DNA from: Nocardia brasiliensis
GTDB taxonomy: Bacteria > Actinomycetota > Actinomycetes > Mycobacteriales > Mycobacteriaceae
NCBI RefSeq assembly: GCF_011801125.1
Contig: NZ_CP046171.1
Coordinates: 7,502,001 to 7,566,000 of the forward strand
Direction of reading: 5' to 3'
Length of the DNA stretch: 64,000 nucleotides
Both the position numbers and the translations under genes were made by a program. Shown one piece after another: positions 17,588 through 26,497 of the stretch (position 1 is the first letter of the stretch; every line of letters begins with the position of its first letter). The notes beneath the pieces are model-generated. The model did not search any database and was not told where the DNA came from. It was given only the letters and a program-made list of their open reading frames with translations.

Positions 17588-18910
17588 ATGCGATGCACAG
17601 TCTTCGGAACCGGGTACCTCGGGGCCACCCATGCGGCGTGCATGGCCGAACTCGGGCACGACGTCATCGGCGTCGACGTCGACCCGGGCAAGGTCGCCAA
17701 ACTCTCCGATGGCGTGGTGCCGTTCTACGAGCCCGGCCTCGAGCAGGTGCTGCGGCGCAACCTCGACGCGGGACGGTTGCGTTTCACCACGTCCTACGCC
17801 GAGGCCGCCGCGCACGCGGACGTGCATTTCCTCGGGGTCGGCACGCCACAGAAGAAGGGCGAGTACGCCGCGGACCTGAAATACGTGCACGCCGTGGTGG
17901 ATACGCTCGCCCCGATGCTGGAGCGCCCCTCGGTGATCATCGGCAAGTCGACGGTGCCGGTCGGCACCGCGACCGCGCTCGGCGCACGGGCGCGCGGGCT
18001 CGCATCGACCGAGGTCGAGGTGGCGTGGAACCCCGAGTTCCTGCGCGAAGGCTTCGCGGTACAGGACACGCTGCGCCCGGATCGCCTTGTGCTCGGCGTT
18101 GATCGGGAGCGCGATGCCGCGGCCTGGGTGGAGCAGCAGGTACGCGAGGTGTACGCGGATCTGATCGCGGCCGAGGTACCGTTCCTGCGCACCGACCTGG
18201 CCACCGCGGAGCTGGTCAAGGTCTCGGCCAACGCCTTTCTCGCGACCAAGATCTCGTTCATCAACGCGGTCTCCGAGGTGTGCGAGGCCACCGGCGCCGA
18301 CGTGACCATGCTGGCCGACGCGCTGGGCTACGACGCGCGCATCGGGCGCCGGTTCCTCAATGCCGGACTGGGTTTCGGCGGCGGCTGCCTGCCGAAGGAC
18401 ATTCGCGCGTTCATGGCCCGCTCCGGCGAGCTCGGCGCCGACCACGCGGTGGCCTTCCTGCGTGAGGTCGACAACATCAACATGCGCCGCCGCACCAAGG
18501 TGGTGGACATGGCCGCACGCGCCTGCGGCGGTTCGCTGCTCGGCGCGAACGTGGCCGTGCTCGGCGCCGCGTTCAAGCCCGAATCCGACGACGTGCGCGA
18601 CTCACCGGCGCTGAATGTGGCCGGCATGATCCAGCTGCACGGCGCGGTGGTGACCGTGTATGACCCGAAGGCACTGGAGAATTCGCGCCGGGTGTTCCCG
18701 ACCCTCAACTACGCCACCTCGGTCGCGGAGGCGTGCGAACGTGCCGATGTAGTCTTGGTGCTCACCGAATGGGACGAGTTCACCTCTTTGCGTCCGGCCG
18801 ATCTGGATCGAGTGGTGCGATCCCGGTCGATCATCGACGGAAGGAACTGTCTCAATCGAGCCATTTGGCGAGAAGCCGGATGGGTGTACGCCGGACTGGG
18901 TACCCCGTAG
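17588..18910 (+). CDS. udgA: UDP-glucose 6-dehydrogenase
   Basis: A 440-residue nucleotide-sugar dehydrogenase. The N-terminal Rossmann domain opens MRCTVFGTGYLG; the central dimer domain includes NPEFLREGFAV and the catalytic Cys267 in GFGGGCLPKDI; the C-terminal domain has LGAAFKPESDDVRDSPA and IIDGRNCLN. It oxidises UDP-glucose to UDP-glucuronate with two NAD+, feeding polysaccharide or glycolipid synthesis. It corresponds to mycobacterial udgA (Rv0322), and the neighbouring dcd of M. tuberculosis (Rv0321) is found here about 9 kb further right. ATG 17588 gives the canonical N-terminus; an upstream in-frame start at 17558 adds residues of no family character. Confidence 0.9.
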   Translation: MRCTVFGTGYLGATHAACMAELGHDVIGVDVDPGKVAKLSDGVVPFYEPGLEQVLRRNLDAGRLRFTTSYAEAAAHADVHFLGVGTPQKKGEYAADLKYVHAVVDTLAPMLERPSVIIGKSTVPVGTATALGARARGLASTEVEVAWNPEFLREGFAVQDTLRPDRLVLGVDRERDAAAWVEQQVREVYADLIAAEVPFLRTDLATAELVKVSANAFLATKISFINAVSEVCEATGADVTMLADALGYDARIGRRFLNAGLGFGGGCLPKDIRAFMARSGELGADHAVAFLREVDNINMRRRTKVVDMAARACGGSLLGANVAVLGAAFKPESDDVRDSPALNVAGMIQLHGAVVTVYDPKALENSRRVFPTLNYATSVAEACERADVVLVLTEWDEFTSLRPADLDRVVRSRSIIDGRNCLNRAIWREAGWVYAGLGTP

Positions 18911-19048
18911 AGTTGCGTCGCGAAGGCGTGGTCCGCGGCGGGACGCATGGTCCTGCCGTATGCACAGACGCTCGCCGACGGTATGGTCCGGGGAGCGGGC
19001 CTTCGCGCTGGCTCGCATGTCGTGAAGTGTGAACGAGATGGGCAGCTG

Positions 19049-20359
19049 ATGAGTTCGGTACTGGGAGTTTCGGTGGGGGCCGGCGCTGTCCGTATGGCGC
19101 GACCACACACCGCGAACCCCCACGGGCACGTCGAGCCGCATTCGTTCGATCTGCAGACCGTTCCGGTCGCGGGTCAGACGGTCGAGGAGCTGGCCGCCGA
19201 GGCCATCGGCGTCACGCTGGAGACCACGCCCGGCATCACCGCCACCGCGATCGCCTACCGCAGCGAACAGCACGCCCGCGCGGTGCGCGCGGCCATGGCC
19301 CGCCAGCAGCTGACCAATTACGAACTCGTCCCCGAGGTGGTCGCCGCGCTGGAATTCGCGCAGTCCACCGGCGATATCCGCGGCATCTCCTCGCTGGTCG
19401 TCTACGACCTCGGCAGCTCGGGCCTTTCGGTGAGCGTGGTCGACACCCAGACCCGTGAGATCCGCTACAGCGAGCGCACCAGCGATATCAGCGGCGACTA
19501 CCTCGACTCGCTGATCCGCGAGCAGCAGATCGCCTCCGGCCGGATCGCGCATCCGCCGGACGCCGCGGGCCTGGCCGCACTGGACGGGCTGTGCCGCGAA
19601 GCCAAGGAACAACTATCCATCAACACCGCGGTCGCGCTGCCGAGCGAGCAGGGCCTGGTGTTGCTGGCACAGGAGAACTTCGAGTCGCTGATCATGCTGG
19701 CGATCGAATCGTCGGCGCGGATGGCGCGCGATGTGATCACCCGCTCCGACCGCCCCGTGCACGGGGTGCTCGCGATCGGTGGCTGCGCCCGGATCCCGCT
19801 GGTGGCCAAGGTACTCGAGCGCTGGATGGGTGTGCCGGTGATCGTGCCGGAGAGCCCGGAGACCGCGGTGGCCCGCGGCGCCGCCCTGCTGGCCAGGCCG
19901 GTGCACGCCGAGGCGGCCGCGGCGGGCGGCGCGGTCCTCGATGACGAACTCTCCCCCGCCTGGCTGTCCGCACCGCCGAAGAAGCGCGGCAAGCGCGAGA
20001 TCAGCGGCGCGGTGCTGACCGTAAGCGCGCTCGCGGTGGTCGCCGCGATCGGACTCGGCCTCGGCTACGGCCCCCAAGTGCTGCAACGTGATTCGCACAG
20101 CGAGGGTTCGCCGACCGTGCCGACGACCACCTCGCCGCGCACCACAACGCTCGATCCGCAGATCGCCGTCGCCCCCGCGACACCGTCGGAGACACCCGCC
20201 GAATCCGTGGCCGCCCCGCCACCGCGGCGCGCCACCACCGAGGCGCCGCCGCCGCCGGCGCCGGGCCCCAACACCATTGTCCTGCCGGGAATTCCGCCGA
20301 TCGTGGTGCCCACGATCCCGCCCGAGGTCTTCCCCTTCCCGCCGCCACCGCCGCGCTAG
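19049..20359 (+). CDS. Third membrane-anchored Hsp70-like protein
   Basis: A 436-residue relative of the Hsp70-like proteins at 0.4 and 4.8 kb. It lacks much of the first actin lobe but keeps the second: LVVYDLGSSGLSVSVVD (phosphate-2), a REAKEQLSINTAVAL helix, and VLAIGGCARIPLVAKVLE (adenosine). KKRGKRE precedes a single membrane helix (about 320-341), and the tail is Thr/Pro-rich, ending in FPFPPPPPR. ATG 19049 follows AGATGGGC. Three such genes within 20 kb suggest a family that diversified locally. Function unknown; anchored actin-fold sensors or scaffolds are the most natural reading. Confidence 0.82.
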   Translation: MSSVLGVSVGAGAVRMARPHTANPHGHVEPHSFDLQTVPVAGQTVEELAAEAIGVTLETTPGITATAIAYRSEQHARAVRAAMARQQLTNYELVPEVVAALEFAQSTGDIRGISSLVVYDLGSSGLSVSVVDTQTREIRYSERTSDISGDYLDSLIREQQIASGRIAHPPDAAGLAALDGLCREAKEQLSINTAVALPSEQGLVLLAQENFESLIMLAIESSARMARDVITRSDRPVHGVLAIGGCARIPLVAKVLERWMGVPVIVPESPETAVARGAALLARPVHAEAAAAGGAVLDDELSPAWLSAPPKKRGKREISGAVLTVSALAVVAAIGLGLGYGPQVLQRDSHSEGSPTVPTTTSPRTTTLDPQIAVAPATPSETPAESVAAPPPRRATTEAPPPPAPGPNTIVLPGIPPIVVPTIPPEVFPFPPPPPR

Positions 20360-20405
20360 GTTCTATCGCATAGGTCCGGCCGGGACCGACAGAGAGCCCG
20401 GTCGC

Positions 20406-21680
20406 TCAGTTACGCGCGTGCCGGGCCCGACGCGGCGGCTCGGCAGGCTCGTGGCTGCCGAACGGACGCGCGAGCATGACCGCGATCGCGGTGGTCAGCG
20501 GGACGGAAAGGGCCAGCGCGATGCCGCCGACGGACGAGCGGGCGATCTCGATGGCCACCGCGTCACCGGTCAGCACATCGCGGATGGACCGGCCCGCGAC
20601 GCTGAACAGCAGCAACAGCGGCAACGCGCCACCGGCGTAGGCGAGCACCAGCGTGTACACCGTGCTGGCGATGTGGTCGCGCCCGACGCGCATCGCCGCC
20701 GTGAACACCTCCCGCCGCGACGCCCCCTTGTCGATCGCGGCCAATTCGAAGGCGGCCGAGGCCTGGGTGATGGTGACGTCGTTCAGCACGCCGAGCGAGC
20801 CGATGATGAACCCGGCCAGCAGCAACCCGGTGATACTGACATGCTCGATATAGGTGGCGACGTTGGTGTTCTGCTCCTCGGAAAGACCGGTGAGATTGGT
20901 CATCTTGATGGCCACCCAGGACAGCACCGCGGCGACGATCATCGAGGTCAGTGTCCCGAGCAGGGCCGAGCTGGTACGCAGGTTCACCCCGTGCGCCAGG
21001 TAGAGCACCGCGTAGAGGATGAGCGCGCCCGCGACCAGCGCGACGGGGATGGCCGGCTTGCCGTCCAGCAGTGCGGGCAGCATGAACAGCACCAGCACCG
21101 CGAACGCGAACACCAGACCGAGCAGCGCGCGCAGGCCCCGCCAGCGCGCCACCGCCACGATCACCACGACGAAGGCGACGACGATCAGGGTCAGCGGCAG
21201 TCCGCGCGCGTAGTCCTCGAACGAGTACATCGGCGTGCCGCTCGGGTCGGTCTGGCGGACCAGCCGCAGCTCGTCCCCCGCGTGCAGGTCGGGTTGGCCG
21301 GGGCCGGGGGCGATTTCGAGGAGCGTGCGGTTGCCCTTGTGCGGGCCCGACTCGATGTCGATCAGGCTGCGCTGACAGGTGTAGGAGGTGTTGCGCGGGG
21401 CGTCGGGCTTCTCGACGAACACCTTGCCGATCGAGGAACTGCCGCACGGGCCGATGTCCTGCAGCACCACCGTGCCCGCCTCGGTCTGCACCGCGCCGCC
21501 GCCCGCGTTCTGCATCGGCAGCGGGATGTCGATGTGCTGTTTGCTCGGCCAGAGCAGAACGGCGCCTGCCAGCACCACGACGCCGATGACAGTGAGCAAT
21601 CCGACGACCACGCGTGCGGCGGTGTCGCCGATCGCGATCGGACCGGAGTGATCGTGATGATGGTGGTGGTGATCGGTCAC
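20406..21680 (-). CDS. YibE/F family integral membrane protein
   Basis: A 424-residue protein starting MTDHHHHHHDHSGP, a natural His-rich segment that could bind metal. A first membrane helix (VVVGLLTVIGVVVLAGAVLLW) is followed by an extracytoplasmic domain with two cysteines and then 7-8 more helices typical of YibE/YibF (LLGTLTSMIVAAVLSWVAIKM, GFIIGSLGVLNDVTITQASA, TLVLAYAGGALPLLLLF). Transport has been proposed for the family without a proven substrate. Upstream lie two copies of a GGGGGGTAGG element that could be its operator. Family assignment is firm, function is not. Confidence 0.85.
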   Translation of the reverse strand: MTDHHHHHHDHSGPIAIGDTAARVVVGLLTVIGVVVLAGAVLLWPSKQHIDIPLPMQNAGGGAVQTEAGTVVLQDIGPCGSSSIGKVFVEKPDAPRNTSYTCQRSLIDIESGPHKGNRTLLEIAPGPGQPDLHAGDELRLVRQTDPSGTPMYSFEDYARGLPLTLIVVAFVVVIVAVARWRGLRALLGLVFAFAVLVLFMLPALLDGKPAIPVALVAGALILYAVLYLAHGVNLRTSSALLGTLTSMIVAAVLSWVAIKMTNLTGLSEEQNTNVATYIEHVSITGLLLAGFIIGSLGVLNDVTITQASAAFELAAIDKGASRREVFTAAMRVGRDHIASTVYTLVLAYAGGALPLLLLFSVAGRSIRDVLTGDAVAIEIARSSVGGIALALSVPLTTAIAVMLARPFGSHEPAEPPRRARHARN

Positions 21681-21850
21681 GCGCAGAGCTTAAAGGATTT
21701 CATTTTCAAGTTGTGACCGGAAACAGTGCTCAGGCGTTGCCCCGCGTCCAGGCGAGAGCAAGCGGGGTTTGCCGAGGCGATGCGGAGTGAGAGTTCGGGA
21801 GGGGGCGGCGGAGAGCAGGGGGATGTCTCCGCCGCCCACAGGGCCGGCGG

Positions 21851-21904
21851 CCCAGGGGGGTAGGCGGCCGGAACCCGAGACCGAGTTAACCCAGGGGGGT
21901 AGGC
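21851..21904. promoter_or_regulatory. Duplicated CCCAGGGGGGTAGGC element upstream of yibE/F
   Basis: Exact 15-bp copies lie at 21851-21865 and 21890-21904, 39 bp apart, in the 379-bp gap upstream of the YibE/F gene (minus). Read on the minus strand each core is TACCCCCC-TGGG, which partly resembles the TACCC...GGGTA half-sites of CsoR/RicR copper operators. A separate inverted repeat CATAC-ATTCG-GTATG lies at 21995-22009. No RNA gene or convincing ORF is seen in the gap. Confidence 0.45.
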
Positions 21905-22059
21905 AACCCGGTCGGGCACTCGAAAGTGCCGATTCCCACTGTACACAAAAGTACTTCGTTTGCGCTAGGGAAGTCTCCAAACCTCGCTTGTATCCATACA
22001 TTCGGTATGTTTAGCGGCCGAAACCAGGGCGCTACCGTTGCCGAAGTGTGGCGGGCAAG

Positions 22060-23307
22060 CTACTGGCGATAGCTGGACAGGAAGTTGCCGAAGCGCTCGA
22101 TGGCGACCGCGAGGTCCCTGGCCCACGGCAGCGTCACGATGCGCAGATGGTCGTGATCGGGCCAGTTGAAGCCGGTCCCCTGCACCATCAGGATCTTCTC
22201 CTGCAGCAGCAGATCCAGGATGAGCTTCGAATCATCATGGATCTCATACACATTCGGGTCCAGGCGGGGGAACGCGTACAGCGCGCCCTTCGGCTTCACG
22301 CAGGACACCCCGGGAATCATGTTCAGCCGCTCCCACGCGACGTCGCGCTGCTCCAGCAGCCGCCCGCCGGGCAGGATCAGATCCTCGATGCTCTGATGGC
22401 CGCCGAGCGCCACCTGAATCGCATGCTGCGCAGGCACATTCGGGCACAGCCGGGACGAGGCGAGCAGGTCGATGCCCTCCAGGAAACCGGCCGCGTGGTC
22501 CTTGGGGCCGGTGATCGCCAGCCAGCCGGAGCGGTACCCCGCCACCCGGTAGGCCTTGGACAGCCCGTTGAACGTCAAGCACAGCAGATCCGGCGCGACC
22601 GAGGCCAGCGAGATGTGCTTGGCGTCGTCGTAGAGGATCTTGTCGTAGATCTCGTCGGCGAGCAGCAGCAATTGATGTTTGCGCGCTATATCGGCGAGCT
22701 GTTGCAGCACTTCCGCGGAATACACCGCACCCGTCGGGTTATTCGGATTGATCACCAGCAGCGCCTTGGTCTTGGCGGTGATCTTCGATTCGATATCGGC
22801 GATGTCGGGCTGCCAGCCGCTGGACTCGTCGCACAGGTAGTGCACCGGGGTGCCACCGGCCAGGCTGGTCATCGCGGTCCACAGCGGATAGTCCGGCGCC
22901 GGGATGAGCACCTCGTCACCGTTGTCCAGCAGCGCCTGCATGGTGATGGTGATCAGCTCGGAGACGCCGTTGCCGAGGTAGACGTCGTCCACGTCCAGCT
23001 CGGGGAAGCCGGGCACCAGCTCGTAGCGGGTCACCACGGCACGACGGGCCGAGGTGATGCCCTTGGATTCGGAGTAGCCCTGGGCGTACGGCAGCGCCGC
23101 GATGATGTCGCGCATGATCACGTCGGGCGCCTCGAAACCGAACGGCGCCGGGTTGCCGATGTTGAGCTTGAGGATGCGATGGCCCTCCGCCTCCAGCCGT
23201 GCCGCCTGCGCGTGTACCGGTCCACGAATCTCGTAGACGACGTTCTGCAGTTTCGTCGACTGCTCGAGTACGCGCGGTGGGCGGTGCGGTAGCTGACTGG
23301 GGCTCAC
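22060..23307 (-). CDS. aspC: PLP-dependent aminotransferase (AspC/AlaA type)
   Basis: A 415-residue fold-type I aminotransferase. It shows KLNIGNPAPFGFEAP near the N-terminus, INPNNPTGAVYS, the LADEIYDKI segment with the PLP-contacting Asp, and Lys251 in FNGLSKAYRVAGYR as the Schiff-base lysine. It corresponds to Rv0337c (aspC), next to the Fe-S reductase Rv0338c in M. tuberculosis. It likely transfers amino groups between alanine or aspartate and 2-oxoglutarate; close relatives are alanine transaminases. GTG 23307 (SPSQLPHRPPRVLEQ) gives the usual N-terminus; longer in-frame extensions are Arg-rich and unlikely. Confidence 0.85.
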   Translation of the reverse strand: MSPSQLPHRPPRVLEQSTKLQNVVYEIRGPVHAQAARLEAEGHRILKLNIGNPAPFGFEAPDVIMRDIIAALPYAQGYSESKGITSARRAVVTRYELVPGFPELDVDDVYLGNGVSELITITMQALLDNGDEVLIPAPDYPLWTAMTSLAGGTPVHYLCDESSGWQPDIADIESKITAKTKALLVINPNNPTGAVYSAEVLQQLADIARKHQLLLLADEIYDKILYDDAKHISLASVAPDLLCLTFNGLSKAYRVAGYRSGWLAITGPKDHAAGFLEGIDLLASSRLCPNVPAQHAIQVALGGHQSIEDLILPGGRLLEQRDVAWERLNMIPGVSCVKPKGALYAFPRLDPNVYEIHDDSKLILDLLLQEKILMVQGTGFNWPDHDHLRIVTLPWARDLAVAIERFGNFLSSYRQ

Positions 23308-23437
23308 CGTCCCATGGTGCCATGGCTCGCAAACACTTAACCGGAGTCGGCCCAGCAGGCATCGCCGACGCCGGGACGAGCCGTCGGCCACAGCCGCGAC
23401 CTGGCCCGATACCCACCGGAACGGAGCGTGTTCGAGA

Positions 23438-24832
23438 TCACGGCGCCGGGTTGCCGGGAGGTATCCCCTTCGCCGCCGTGGTACCGCAGAACTCCTCGAT
23501 GCGCTCGTCCAGGATCCGGGCGCCGACCGCGTCGCGGAAGTCCGGACCCGCGATCCGCCTGCGCACCCCGGTCAGCCGCTCCTCCAGCTGGGCGATCCGC
23601 TTGTCCTCGGACAGGCCGAGCACCGGGTGCAGCGCCTCGGCCGCCCCGTCGAGGCTGCCGTTGATCAGGTGCGCGGCCGCGCAGTCGACCCTGGCCAGCG
23701 ATTCGGCGCCGTAGGAGCGCTGCTCGGACGGCCCGTTCGAATACAACTCGATGGCGCGCTGGGTGGCCGCCAGCGCGGGCGTCGCCTGGCCCAGATGGAT
23801 GTAGGTGGCACCCGCGTAGTACTGGGCCTTCGCGTCGTTGAACCCGAACACACCGCCGACCTCGTCGTGCAGCGTATCGGTCTCGGTGACCTCTCGCGCG
23901 TCGTCGGCGGCCCGGATGCAGCGATCCGCGTCGGCCGAATTACCAAGGCGCGACCAAATTCTGGCTTCGATATTGAGCAATCGCACCTTCGCCGTCGCGG
24001 ATTCGGCGAACTCCTGGCCGCTCTGCGCCAGCAGCACACCGCGCCGCGGCCGCTCGGACCAATATTCGATGAGCGCGTGCATGCCCCGGGTCCAGGCCCG
24101 TAATCCGTTGTGGCCGCACAATTCCGAATAGGCCCACGCGGCTCTGATCTGTTCGCCCGCCGCGTCGTAATAACCCAAATCGGTGCTCGCGTTGGCGAGC
24201 AGACCCGAAAGGGTGCCCGCCAACAGGTACAGATGGCTGGTGTCGGCGGGTCGCTGATGACCCTCCAACAGCCGGTACACCCGGCGTCGCACCCGCAGCA
24301 TCTCCACCATCATCGGCACCGGGGGCACGTGCACATAATCGTTCGCGATGCGTGTGACATCGGCGTCGAGCTGGTCCAACGTGGTCGCACCCACGTTCGT
24401 GCTCTCGGCCCGGCCGGCGTGCTCGCTGGCCTCATGGGCAGCCGCCATGATGAGATCCCTCTCCGAAATCGCTGCTAACGCATCCCCTCTCATCGCACCG
24501 GCGTCTATGAGAGCCAACAGGTCCGCGTCGCTCGAATAGTGGGCGCGCGCCGAGGCCTCGGCGGGCGCATCGAATCCGGGCGCGGTCGGTCGATCCGCCA
24601 ACGGCTGATCGATCATTGCCGCAAATCTTGCCCGCACAACGTCGTCGGACCTGGCCAGGGACGTATCGAGCGCGGCTTGGTTGATCGGACGTGGGTGCAC
24701 CCGGACGCCGCCGGCCTCCCACTTCGAGACCAGGCGTTCATGCACCCCGAGATGAGCCGCGAACTGCCTGATGCTCATCCTTTTGGCATCGCGAAGGGCA
24801 CGGGCCTCTTTACCTGACCATTGCCGGACCAC
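23438..24832 (-). CDS. XRE-family regulator with long helical (TPR-like) domain
   Basis: A 464-residue protein. Residues 5-60 form a helix-turn-helix (GKEARALRDAKRMSIRQFAAHLGVHERLVSKWEAGG). The remaining 400 residues are Ala-rich helices typical of TPR signal-binding domains (YYDAAGEQIRAAWAYSELCGH; GATYIHLGQATPALAATQRAIELY). Such regulators commonly control the adjacent gene or respond to a small peptide or nutrient. It diverges across a 177-bp gap from a small unknown gene at 25010, a probable target. Target and signal are unknown. Confidence 0.8.
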   Translation of the reverse strand: MVRQWSGKEARALRDAKRMSIRQFAAHLGVHERLVSKWEAGGVRVHPRPINQAALDTSLARSDDVVRARFAAMIDQPLADRPTAPGFDAPAEASARAHYSSDADLLALIDAGAMRGDALAAISERDLIMAAAHEASEHAGRAESTNVGATTLDQLDADVTRIANDYVHVPPVPMMVEMLRVRRRVYRLLEGHQRPADTSHLYLLAGTLSGLLANASTDLGYYDAAGEQIRAAWAYSELCGHNGLRAWTRGMHALIEYWSERPRRGVLLAQSGQEFAESATAKVRLLNIEARIWSRLGNSADADRCIRAADDAREVTETDTLHDEVGGVFGFNDAKAQYYAGATYIHLGQATPALAATQRAIELYSNGPSEQRSYGAESLARVDCAAAHLINGSLDGAAEALHPVLGLSEDKRIAQLEERLTGVRRRIAGPDFRDAVGARILDERIEEFCGTTAAKGIPPGNPAP

Positions 24833-25009
24833 GATGTCATCCCTTCCGAACGAACTCTTTCCCAGGGTACGAGGGGTTCGTTGGCACGGCTACATACGAA
24901 ACAGAGCTGGTACCAGAGGCAGCGGAAAGGCAGCAGAAAGTGGGCGTGCGGGCGATACCGAAACGGGGGTGCTACCTGGAACCTGGAGGCGGGAGGCAAG
25001 GAGTTCGCC

Positions 25010-25459
25010 GTGAATGTGGAGAAACTCAGGACTGTCGACGATTGGGTGGCGTTCTATCGGCACGAGTTCGGTCTACCGGTGACCGAACGCGGCGGCTTCG
25101 TCATGCTGCCGATCACCAACCGCGTCTGCGTCGTCCACTTGCCGACCGCTCGTGCCGAAAAGGTCCGGGCCGCACTGGAACAGCAGGGGACCAGGGGGCC
25201 CATGCTGGCCAGGCAGATCCGGTGGAGCTTCCTCGCCGAACCGGACAGCAGGCCGGGGGTGCAGGTATTGGACGTGCTCAATCGTCTCGATATCGGCATC
25301 CCCGCCATAGGTAGTGCCGTGATGTTGCCGACCGGCCTCGGACGGTGGACCCGGGAAGGGTGCTTCTGGGTATCCCCGCCGAGACGCGGCGACACGCTCC
25401 CACCGTTATCCGTCATCATCACGACGGCGCTTGCGGTGGGTGCGGGCGGCGGGGACTGA
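25010..25459 (+). CDS. Small protein of unknown function paired with an XRE regulator
   Basis: A 149-residue protein. GTG 25010 follows CAAGGAG with good spacing; earlier in-frame starts add a basic, low-complexity segment. The order VAFYRHEFGLPV, VCVVHLP, VRAALEQQG...GPM, WSFLAEPD, VMLPTGLGRWTREGCFWVSPP and a final SVIITTAL helix recurs in the protein at 51845-52372, so both belong to one actinobacterial family. The pattern faintly recalls the N-terminal half of bifunctional primase-polymerases but lacks convincing catalytic residues. It diverges from the XRE/TPR gene. Confidence 0.7.
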   Translation: MNVEKLRTVDDWVAFYRHEFGLPVTERGGFVMLPITNRVCVVHLPTARAEKVRAALEQQGTRGPMLARQIRWSFLAEPDSRPGVQVLDVLNRLDIGIPAIGSAVMLPTGLGRWTREGCFWVSPPRRGDTLPPLSVIITTALAVGAGGGD

Positions 25460-25585
25460 TCACGCGCCGCGATCGGTTCCCGTTGCCGCCCGGCGCAAAC
25501 CGGGTCGAGTCCGCCCCTTTCATGGCAGTCGGCGAGGCGGACTCGATCCGGTACTCACACCGGTGCGGATCGTCAGACTCGAAGC

Positions 25586-26497
25586 ATGGGCGGTGATCGG
25601 CTCGGTGACCTGCGCGGGACCTACCAGGTGCGCGCACACCAGATCGTGACCGCGCCACCCACCGCGTTCGCGGGCCTCGCTGTGCTGCGCGGCTTCGGCT
25701 TCGATGTGTTCGAGCCGAACCCGGTGCGCCGCAGAAAGATTCCCGGCGGCACCGTGAAACTCGTGTTCGCGCTGGATGGGATCTTCGATGGCCGCAGCAT
25801 CGACCCGACCGCGCTGGTCATCGGCCTGCACGACCGGGCGGGCACGGCCGGGCACGCCGGGCGGATGCGCAGCGTCCAGTTACAGCTCGATCCGCTGACC
25901 GCGCGCGGGCTGCTCGGCGTGCCGTTGGACGAACTGCGCAATCAGGCGGTCCCGCTCACCGAACTGTTCGGGCGACCGGTGCGCCAACTCACCGAGCGGC
26001 TCGCCGAAACCCCCACCTGGCCGGCACGATTCACCCTGCTGGGCGACTACCTGCGCCAACGCGCCTGCGACAACGAGCGCACCGCCGATCGGGCGATCGG
26101 GCACGCCGTGCGGGAACTACGACGGTCCGACGGCATCCGCCCGGTCACCGCGCTGGCGGCCGAAAGCGGCTGGAGCCAGCGACATTTCCGACGCCGCTTC
26201 GCCGCCGAGGTCGGACTGCCGCCCAAGGACTACGCCAGCCTGCTGCGCTTCTCCGCCGCCCTGACCGCCATGACCACCCACCCCTGGCACGACCCGAGCG
26301 CCCTCGCCGCCGAATTCGGCTACTACGACCAATCCCACCTGACCCGCGACTTCCACCGCTTCGCAGGCACCTCCCCCGGCCGCCTACTCAGCCGAAGCCC
26401 GATCCAGCACGTCAACGCTCCCGGATGCCGGAACGAGGCTAAGTCACAATGTGATCGGGCACTGCCGACGAACTTCGATGACTCGGCTGAGCCCTGA
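25586..26497 (+). CDS. AraC-family transcriptional regulator
   Basis: A 303-residue protein with an N-terminal sensing domain (about residues 20-170; RKIPGGTVKLVFALDG, MRSVQLQLDPLTARGLLGVP) and a C-terminal AraC DNA-binding domain containing two helix-turn-helices (TALAAESGWSQRHFRRRFAAEVGLPPKDYASLLRF; ALAAEFGYYDQSHLTRDFHRFAGTSPGRL). The GYYDQSHLTRDF-G-SP signature is characteristic. It is monocistronic with weak ribosome-site evidence. The effector is unknown. Its 3' end overlaps the decayed Abi gene on the other strand by about 54 bp. Confidence 0.85.
   Translation: MGGDRLGDLRGTYQVRAHQIVTAPPTAFAGLAVLRGFGFDVFEPNPVRRRKIPGGTVKLVFALDGIFDGRSIDPTALVIGLHDRAGTAGHAGRMRSVQLQLDPLTARGLLGVPLDELRNQAVPLTELFGRPVRQLTERLAETPTWPARFTLLGDYLRQRACDNERTADRAIGHAVRELRRSDGIRPVTALAAESGWSQRHFRRRFAAEVGLPPKDYASLLRFSAALTAMTTHPWHDPSALAAEFGYYDQSHLTRDFHRFAGTSPGRLLSRSPIQHVNAPGCRNEAKSQCDRALPTNFDDSAEP

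Noticed and set aside
20088..21716. 542-codon plus-strand ORF
   Set aside because: Antisense to yibE/F and lacks any motif.
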